Part shown: piece by piece, positions 9,301 to 17,100 of the stretch | Layout: every line of letters starts with the position of its first letter | Numbering within the stretch: position 1 is the first letter of the stretch | Position numbers and translations under genes: made by a program | Assembly (NCBI GenBank): GCA_050743625.1 | Contig: JBOGED010000007.1 | Coordinates: 1-29,379 of the forward strand | Length of the DNA stretch: 29,379 nt | Direction of reading: 5' to 3' | Origin: JBOGED01 sp050743625 | GTDB taxonomy: Bacteria; Actinomycetota; Nitriliruptoria; Euzebyales; Egibacteraceae | Notes under the pieces: model-generated | Databases searched by the model: none | The model's input: the letters and a program-made list of their open reading frames with translations, nothing else | What the model was told of the DNA's origin: nothing

Positions 9301-11178
9301 GACCACCTGGCTTGGGAGGCGCCCATGCTCCCCCTCCCGCGACACTCGGTCCATCCCGTCGAACCAGCTGCGGACCTCGGGGAAGTGGACACAGAGATCC
9401 GCGAGCATGTTCACGTACTGGGTGCCTAGGCCAGGGAACAGAAAGGCGAGCGCGCCGGCAGCGTACAGCGGAGCGTCGGTGTAGTAGACGCCGCTCGGCT
9501 CCTCGATGCGGTCGCAGGTCGGGTCGGCGAGCCGGCCCAGGGCGCGGGCGAGCTTGGTCTCGAGGTCGGCGATCGAGGTGGCCACGATGGCGAGCCGGGT
9601 TGTGGGGATCGCGGACGAGGGGCAGTTCAGCGTGTAGGCGAGGTCGACGACGGCCAGGTCTGGGTTCGCGGCGAGCACCCGTCGCAGCTGCTCGCCGTGT
9701 TCGATGAGCGCTGGCCGGTCGCTGGCCGACAGGATGACGACCTCGGCGTCGAAGCTGCGGTGCAGGTGAGGATGGGACTCGCGGCTGGGATGCTCCTCGA
9801 GGACCGCGTGGGCGTTGATCCCTCCGAAGCCGAACGCGCTCACCGCCGCACGGCGGGGTTCCGCACCAGCGTGGATCCAGGGCCGCGTCTCGGTGTTGAG
9901 GTAGAACGGTGTCGAGCCGAGCTTTGGGTTGCCTGCCCCGGCATGCAGGGTCGGCGGCAACACCTTGTGGTGCAGCGCCAGCGCGGCCTTGATGAGCCCG
10001 GCAACCCCCGCCGCGGGGATCGGGTGGCCGATCATCGACTTGACCGAGCCCAGGGCGCACCACGGCCGTTCGCGGTCATCGCGGTTATCGGGGCCGAAGA
10101 CCCTGCCGAGCGCCTCGAGCTCGGCCGCGTCGCCAACCGCGGTCCCGGTGCCGTGGCCCTCGACCAGCGACACCGTGCGCGGGGCGATCCCCGCCTGCTC
10201 GTAGGCCCGGCGCATGGCCAGCTCCTCGCCCTCGACGCGCGGAGCGAGAACGCCGACCGCCCGCCCGTCACTGGCTACCCCGACCGCCTTGAGCAAGGCG
10301 TAGATGCGGTCGCCGTCGCGCTCGGCGTCCACGCGGCGTTTGAGCACCAGGACGCCCGCGCCCTCGCCGAGCAGCGTGCCGTCGGCTTCGCCTGAGAACG
10401 AGCGCACCTCGCCGCGACGCGACAAGGCGCCGAGCTGGCAGAAGATCAGCATGGCCGGTACCGTGCTGGACACCTGGATGCCGCCGGCCAGCACCATGTC
10501 TGCCTTCCCGCTGGCCAGCTCCTGGATGGCAAGGTCGACGGCGATCAGCGAGGACGCGCATGCGGCGTCCACCGCGTACGCGGAGCCCATCAGGTTGAGG
10601 CGGTTGGCGATACGCCCGCACATCACGCTCGACACGAGCCCGGGCGCGGTGTCGGCATCGAAGGGCGGAAGGCTCGCCTTCAGCTGCCGTTTGACGGTAT
10701 CGAGCTCGGAGGCCGTATGCTCCGGATGCAGCGTGGCGAGCAGGCGGATGGTTGGGTCGATCGCCAAATGCTGGAGGACCGTGCCAAGGCCCCGATTGAA
10801 GTAGTTGCCGCGTCCGATGATCACTGCGGCGCGTTCGCGGTCGAAGGGCCGGTCGAGGTAGCCGGCGTCGGCAAGAGCCTCGTGGGCGACGCGCAGGGCG
10901 ATGAAGTGCTCCGCGTCGCCGCCGTCGATCGACCGGGGGAGGACGCCGTAGTCGAAGGGGTTGAAGCGGGCGAGTTCGCCGAGGAAACCGCCGCGGTTCG
11001 TGTAGATGCGGTCGTTGGTAGAGGCTTCCGGATCGTAGAGACCGGCGACCCCCTCAGGCGGCGCGTCGGTCACCGCGCTCACCTTGCCGAGGATGTTGTC
11101 CCAGAACGTCGCAACGTCAGGCGCCTTGGGGAAGAGGCATGCCATGCCGATGATGGCGATGTCGCCTGAGGGGTTCAT
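6373..11178 (-). CDS. Iterative-type polyketide/lipid synthase subunit B: KS-AT-DH-PPTase
   Basis: 1601 residues. The ketosynthase (about 1-460) has Cys207 in DAACASS, His342 in GHGTGT and His385 in MIGH, the normal triad spacing. The acyltransferase (about 560-890) has Ser675 in GHSLGD. A FLDVQQ helix lies near residue 1000. The double-hotdog dehydratase (about 1050-1350) has His1073 in DHTFFG and an Asp in DPLLLDATGQ. The C-terminus (about 1380-1601) is a phosphopantetheinyl transferase domain with GIGIDLE, but its usual KEA motif reads K1541-K1542-A. No ACP or ketoreductase is present, so it must work on the ACP of PKS-A. ATGA overlaps join it to PKS-A upstream and the monooxygenase downstream. 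The layout recalls PUFA, heterocyst-glycolipid and enediyne synthases; the exact class is inference. Confidence 0.88.
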   Translation of the reverse strand: MNPSGDIAIIGMACLFPKAPDVATFWDNILGKVSAVTDAPPEGVAGLYDPEASTNDRIYTNRGGFLGELARFNPFDYGVLPRSIDGGDAEHFIALRVAHEALADAGYLDRPFDRERAAVIIGRGNYFNRGLGTVLQHLAIDPTIRLLATLHPEHTASELDTVKRQLKASLPPFDADTAPGLVSSVMCGRIANRLNLMGSAYAVDAACASSLIAVDLAIQELASGKADMVLAGGIQVSSTVPAMLIFCQLGALSRRGEVRSFSGEADGTLLGEGAGVLVLKRRVDAERDGDRIYALLKAVGVASDGRAVGVLAPRVEGEELAMRRAYEQAGIAPRTVSLVEGHGTGTAVGDAAELEALGRVFGPDNRDDRERPWCALGSVKSMIGHPIPAAGVAGLIKAALALHHKVLPPTLHAGAGNPKLGSTPFYLNTETRPWIHAGAEPRRAAVSAFGFGGINAHAVLEEHPSRESHPHLHRSFDAEVVILSASDRPALIEHGEQLRRVLAANPDLAVVDLAYTLNCPSSAIPTTRLAIVATSIADLETKLARALGRLADPTCDRIEEPSGVYYTDAPLYAAGALAFLFPGLGTQYVNMLADLCVHFPEVRSWFDGMDRVSREGEHGRLPSQVVFPPPGGSTGDPAMLRATDTGGTAVFVANQALYSLLSRLDLRPHAMLGHSLGDFSALGAAGALAVDDEAELIRQSLLLQGVHEPLHREGRIPTGVLLAVGTLEREQVLALVQRSGGALAVAMDNCSHQIVLGGSTEATAEAAEQLRQAGAVCTTLPVDCAYHTPAFAEYSDHFHGFYEQLEFRPPRIPVYSCVTAGQYPNEPEALRKLTADQWSQPVRFRQTVEALYADGARIFVEVGPGGHLTAFTDDILRGRPHLAVPADLAHRTGVTQLAHLVGLLAAHHVPMNLEYLYARRSPRRLPLESGPELARPKAGDAWVRLAVDLPLFELDQLLPPMTSPAVAQAPEPAAAASVPALGAGGGEQVMQAYLDTMDRFLDVQQHTMRALLSRESTTLPDGTRNGDGAPEMVMTGPLPRFPLLGSVVSLTEGRELVAVRRLDLDEDLFLYDHTFFGRQISVTDESLLSLPVVPMTFSMEMLAEAAAALLPGRVVIGMKDIRAYQWIALDDGHATLRLVARLDPAGDGCHVHVELQRLADSAASGAEAGTRVAEGTVVLADAYPASPAATELELRAERPYAQGTTNLYPERMFHGPRFQGVASLDRWGEDGTEATLEILPTHDLFASTPDPALATDPLLLDATGQILGFWAIEELGDEFNAFPFALTELQLFGPTPPAGTRVTGRARIRLLGDRQIRADTDIVGPDGRLLTRLTGWTTYRFDLSKQLTPRGAALGAPWAALTDALVEPKGLACCRIDDPTLATTYSQFWLRVLAHLVLSRRERAAWASLAGSERRRSQWLLERAAAKDAVCAVLCTSFALELYPADIEIVLDEHGRPLVTGPWTLRVDRAPVVSLSHCDGAAVAIAGDGERYEGIGIDLERLDRIDDPLERLASDPHERDLVAALGGPLQQEWALRLSCAKKAAGKVLGREPEHSASLVVAELDRESGRVGMLDGHSPAAPLTVHTVRDGEWIAALAIAER

Positions 11179-14100
11179 CGACCGTCACCTCCGGCGACCG
11201 CGATCGCAAGCCGGTTCAGCGAACGGCTGCAGGCCGCTTCCATATCCTCGATGATCGCCAGCAGACGTCCCTCGCGGTCCGTGAACGCGAACTGGGTGTC
11301 GAGGATGTGCCCGCCGGCGCGCACCTGGGCGCGGAAATCGCATCGTAGGGGCCCGTCCGGGAATGGCGCGAAGCGGCGAAAGCGCCGGATGCGGGCCGGC
11401 AGGGGGGTCATGTCCAGGCGGGTACGCGCCCACAGGATGCACAGCTGGAAGGCGCTGTCGATCACCACCGGGTCGACGATCCAGGAACCCGCCGCGCAGG
11501 CGGCCAGGCAGCGTTGTGGGGAGGAGGGCGCCAGCGTCGCCACCAGGCCCTCGTCGTCGATCCCCTCGATCCGTGTGATCCCGCGCAGCAGCGGGCCCTG
11601 GAAGAGCAGCTCGTCGTAGGCCTGCTCGAGCGGCATCGGGAACGGCTCAAGGGTGCTCAAGGAGCGGCCCGGAAGGCGCGGCGCGGCCGGCAGCGCCGGG
11701 CGCAGGACGACCTCGGCCCGGTAGCCGATCCGCCCGGAGCGATCATCGGCGATGGTCAGGTCGAGCGCGATCCCGCCGCCTTCGAGAGGCCGGGCGGCGG
11801 CCGTCCGCACGATGACGGGTCGTGGACCGTCGTCCAGGATCACCCCTTTCAGGAGGCGTAAGTCGCGCAGCTCGGCGACCTCGTAGCCGGGCCGGGTGGC
11901 CGCCGCGGCCTCGGCCATGAGCTCCATCGCGACCGCCGCGGGTAAAACCGGGTGGCCGTCGAGTTGGTGATCGCGCAGGTAGTGGTCGCGGTCCGGGTCG
12001 AGCATCCGCGTCAGGACGGTCGCCTCGGGCGTCGAGGTGACCCTCGCGCCGTTGAGCAGCGGGAAGCCTTCGACGCGAGGCGGCGCGGTGGTCGCCTCCC
12101 ACGGTCCGCTGCCGAGCACGACCTCGACGTCGCCCTTGCGGCCACGCTCGAGCTCGTCGATCAGCGCGGCGGCTCCCCGCTCGGGTGGGATGAGCTGCAC
12201 GCCGTGCCGGCTGAGCTGGCGCTCCAGCTCGTCGGAGACCATGCCGGCCGTCTTCCATGGCCCCCACAGCAGTGAGGTCACCCGGCCAGGCCAGCGCGCG
12301 TCGAGCCACGCGGCGAGCTTGTTCAGCACCTCGTTGGCGGCCGCGTAATCGCCCTGTCCCCGGTTGCCCAAGCGCGCGCTGACCGAGGAGAACAGCACGA
12401 GGAACCGCAAGCGTTCGGGCCGCAGCGCGCGTGCGAGCGCGAAGGCGCCGACCGTCTTGGTGTCCATGACCCGGTCGAACGAGTCGCTGGCCTTGTCCTC
12501 GATCAGCTTGTCCTCGATAATTCCGGCGCCGTGGATGACGCCGTCGATCCGCCCGTAATCGACATAGGCGTCGTCGATGAGACGGGTGAGCTGCTCGGCG
12601 TCCCGGACGTCGACCTGGTGGTAATGAACCCGAGCGCCCGCCTCGGTCATGGCCAGCAGATTGGCGCGTATCTCCCGGTCCGCGAGCAGGCGCCGGTAGG
12701 CGGGCTCCACCTGGCTGGGTGCGGCCGGCGAGCCGTCGCGCTCCAGCCGGGCAGCGAGCGCGGCCTTCAACGCCCTCGGCTCAGTGATCCCGGCGGTGTC
12801 GATGGCCTCGTCAGGGTCGGGTAGGCGGGAGTGGCCGACGACGAGGATCCTCGGCCGGTAGCGCCGGGCGAGCTCGCGGGTCACGCTGGCCGTGATACCC
12901 CGGGCGCCGCCGGTGACGAGCAGGACGGCGTCCTCATCGATCAGCGGCTGGCCGGCGACGCTTTCCGGCAGCGGCGCGGGCACGAGCCGGAGCGCGATCC
13001 GGCGGCCTCCAGACCAGCCGACCTCGACCGCGCCGTCGCCGTCGTATGAAGCGAGTTCCGCGGCGAGCCGTTCGGCGACGTCGATCGACGCGTCGGGGCC
13101 GAGGTCGACGACCGTGCACGCGACCTCGGGCCACTCGCGCGCCAGCGTCTTGACGAGCCCCGCCACACCTCCCTGGCTGGGCTGGAACGGCGCGCCCGTC
13201 CCGTGGAAGGCGAACGCGCCATCCAACCGGACCGCGGCCAGCAGGCGCGTCCTCAGGCTGCGTCGCCGCAGGTCGGCGCTGGTGGCCTGAGCCAGGTGGA
13301 ACAGCGACCGCGTCTCGAGATCCAGGCGCGCCTGCCAGGCACGGACGTCCAGCTCCTCGAAGGGCGGGCCGGCACGCAGCGGGAGCAGGTGCACGAGGCA
13401 GGAGATCGGTCCCTGCCGCTCGTGGATGGCCTCCACCAGGCCACGGGCGGCCTCCGCGTCGCCGAGCCTCGCCGCGTACCCGTCCGCTCCGGCCTCCAGC
13501 CTGCCTTGCCGGTCCCGGATCAGGGCCACATCGAGCCCACGCGCGCGCAACAACTCGGCAAGAGTGCGGGCGACGCCCTGCTCATCGTCGGTGATGGCGA
13601 CCACGCCCGACAGAGGGAATACCGTCTCGCCGATCGGCGCGTCGACCGCGGTGGCGACCAACCGGGATAGCGCGGCGTCGGCACCTGGCGCCACCCCCAC
13701 CGGCTCTTCAGGCTGCAGCCGGCGCTCGTCATCGCGGTTGGTCGCATCCATGGCCATGATCGCCTCAACGAGAGCACGCAAGGTCCTTGCCTTGACCAAA
13801 GGCTCCATGCGGTCTTCATGCATCATTGGCTCGTCGGAGGGCCACACCGTCTGCTGGGCGGCGCCCAGGATCTCGATCCGCTTGATCGAGTCGATGCCGA
13901 GATCGGCCTCCAGGTCGACGTCGAGGCCGAGCATCTCGGGCGGGTAGCCGGTCCGCTCTGCCACCAGCCGTACCAGCTCGCTTGTAATCCGGTCAGCGTC
14001 TGGCGGCTCCGCGGCTGGCGATTCAGGCAGGACCGTTGGCTGTGGCGCTGCTTCAGCGTCGGCCACGCTCGTGGCGGCGACCGGCGCGACCGGCGAAGCC

Positions 14101-17100
14101 AGTTCAGAGCCGTTGGGCGAACCCTGCAGGTAGGCGGTCATGACCTCCTGCTGGACGTCCAGGAACTTGCTCATGAGCTGCTGGAACCGCAGCGCGACGG
14201 CATCGGCCCCTTCTCCGGGGGCGGGGGTCTGTGGCCGGGTTGCTGACAGGGCCAGCCGCGGGAGCACGGTCCTCGAATGCCCGTTCTCAGCAGCAGGCGG
14301 CGCGGGGGCGGGATGCTGGCCATTGCGTGGGATCACGCCCTCGCAAGCCTCCGCCGTCTCGATTGGTCGAGCGGCGGCTGCGGACCGGCCCGAAGCCGCC
14401 GAGCGCGCTGGAGTAGATCGTTCCTCGGCAGCGGTCGCCGAGTGCAATGGCCGGGCGGAGCCTCCATCGACGAGCCAGGTGGTTTCGGGCTGCGGGGCAG
14501 GATCCTCGGATAGCGCCTCCAACCGTGGCTGCTCCGTTACCCTCCCCTCATAGAGCTGGTCGAGGTCCAAGTCGACGCCGTGTGCGGCCAGCTGCGCCAG
14601 CGCATGCTGCAACGCGGTGAGCCCGTGACCTGAACCTTGACCTGAACCTTGGGTGGATACGGCCCGATGCGGGCGCGCGCCGAGCACGTGGCCGACCAGG
14701 CCGGTGAGCACGGCACCTGGGCCCACCTCGACGAACAGGCGAGCGCCCGCGGCGTACATCTGCTCGACCTGCTCGGCGAAGCGGACCGGCCGTACGAGGT
14801 GGTCGGCGAGCAGGTCGGCGATGCGCGCGGGTTCGGCTGGGTAGGGTGCCGCGGAGGTGTTGGCGTAGACCCGCAGCCGCGGTGCGGCGAACCGCACGTT
14901 GGCCAGCGCCTGCGCCAGCCGATCGCGAGCAGGGGCGACCAGGGGGGAGTGAAAGCCGCAGGCGACCGGGAGGACCCGCGCGCCGATCCCGGCGCTGGCG
15001 AGGCGCTCGAGCGCCTGTTCGATCCCACTGCGTGTCCCGGAGATCACGGTCTGCCGCGGCGCGTTGAGGTTGGCCACCCACACGTCCGGTGCCGACCCGA
15101 GCACCTCCTGGATCCGGGCCGGCCGCTCCGACACCGCGGCCATCGTGCCGAGGTCGCGCTCGGCGACCTCGGTGATGCAGCGTCCCCGCGCCTCCGACAG
15201 GCTGTACAGGACATCCTCGGCGATCACGCCCGCGCCGCACAGCGCGACGTACTCGCCGTAGCTGTGCCCGGCGGCGAGGGCGGGTCGCACCCCGAGTATG
15301 GCCAGCAGCCGCGACAGTCCCATCCCGGCCGCGCCGAGGGCGGGCTGGGCACGGTTGGTCTCCCTCAGTCCCCGGGCTCGCGCTTGCTCGTCATCTGGGC
15401 CGAACCCTGGTGGCGCGAAGACATAGGACGAGAGCGGGCGCTCGAACCGATCGGCCAGGACGGCGTCGGCTCGCTCGAAGGCCTCACGCACCTGGGAGAA
15501 GTGGATGGCAAGGTCGCGGAGCATGTCGGGGTGCTGCGAACCCTGGCCTGGGTACAGGAAGGCGATGGCGCCGTCGCCGGCCAACGGTTTGGCCGTGAGG
15601 TAGACGCCACGGCGATCCCAGATCTCGGCGTCCGGTGTGGCCAGCACGTCGCGGACCCTGCCAAGCTTGGACCGCAAGTCCTCGATCGACGTCGCGACGA
15701 CGGCGAGCCGGGCCCGCGGCCCGGGAGACCGGGGACTTGGATCTTGCGCCCATACGGCGGCGGCCACCTCGCGCAGCGGGTGCTCCACCGCAGCCGTGCT
15801 GAGCGCGTGATCGAGGGCCTCGACGCGCTCGCGCAATCCCTCGCGGGATGCCGCCGTCCAGCTGAACAGCTCGCTTGGCCAGGCCTTCACCGGAGCGCCC
15901 GACGCACCGGGAAGGTAGTCATCGGTGTATTCCTCGACGGCGACGTGGAAGTTCGTACCCCCGAAGCCGAACGCGCTGACGCCGGCGCGTCGAGGCGGCG
16001 CGGTAGGGGCCCGGAGCCAGGGGAGGGGTTCGCTGTTGACGTAGAACGGGCTGTCAACAGAGCCGGCGGCGGGGTTGGGTCGCTCGACGCCCAGCGTCGG
16101 CGGCAACACCTTGCGGTGCAGCCCGAGCGCGGCCTTGATCAACCCAGCCACCCCGGCGGCGCCCTTGGTATGGCCGATCATCGACTTGACCGACCCGATC
16201 GCGCATCCTTGCGCGAGCGCACCGGCCGCATGGAAGACCTGGGTGAGCGCCTCGACCTCCGCCTGATCGCCGGCCACCGTCCCCGTGCCGTGCGCCTCCA
16301 CCAAACCGACCGTGGCCGGCGAGAACCCCGCCCTGGCGTAGGCACGCTCCAACGCAAGCATCTGCCCCTCACGCCGCGGGGCGGTAAGGCCCTTGTCCCG
16401 GCCGTCGCTCGAGGCGCCAACCCCCTTGATGACGGCGTAGACGCGATCGCCGTCCCGCTCGGCGTCGCACAGCCGCTTCAGCACCAGGACACCCAGGCCC
16501 TCGCTGATCACGATGCCGTCCGCTCCCGCGTCGAATGGCCGGCAGCGCCCCCGCGGCGACAGCGCGTGGGTCTTGGAGAAGCACAGGTAGCCGAACGGGG
16601 TCTGCGTCGTGTCGGCGCCCCCGACGAGCATCATGTCGGCCGCGCCAGCCTCGAGCTCGCGTACGGCGAGATACACGGCCGCGAGCGAGGAGGCGCACGC
16701 GGCGTCGACGGTGTAGTTCACCCCGCCGAGGTCGAAGCGGTTCGCCACCCGCCCCGCGGCCACGTTGAGAAGGATGCCGGGGAACGAGTCCTCGGTCCAG
16801 GTCGGGAGGGCTTCGAGGAGCTCCTGTCCTGGGCCGGCGTCCCCGACGACTGTTGGCAGCGCCGCACGGACGGCGTAGCCGTTCGCAAGGTCGCCCGCTC
16901 CGCCGACGCCGAAGACCACTCCCGTCTGGCGTCGTGCGTAGGGCCGGTCGAGGTAACCGGCGTCGTCCAGCGCGGCCCGGACGGCCTCGAGGGTGAGCAA
17001 CTGGAGCGGCTCGATCGAGCGCAGGCTGTTCGGCGGCATGCCGTAACGCACCGGGTCGAACGGGATCTCGTCGAGGAACCCGCCCCACCGCGAGTAGATC

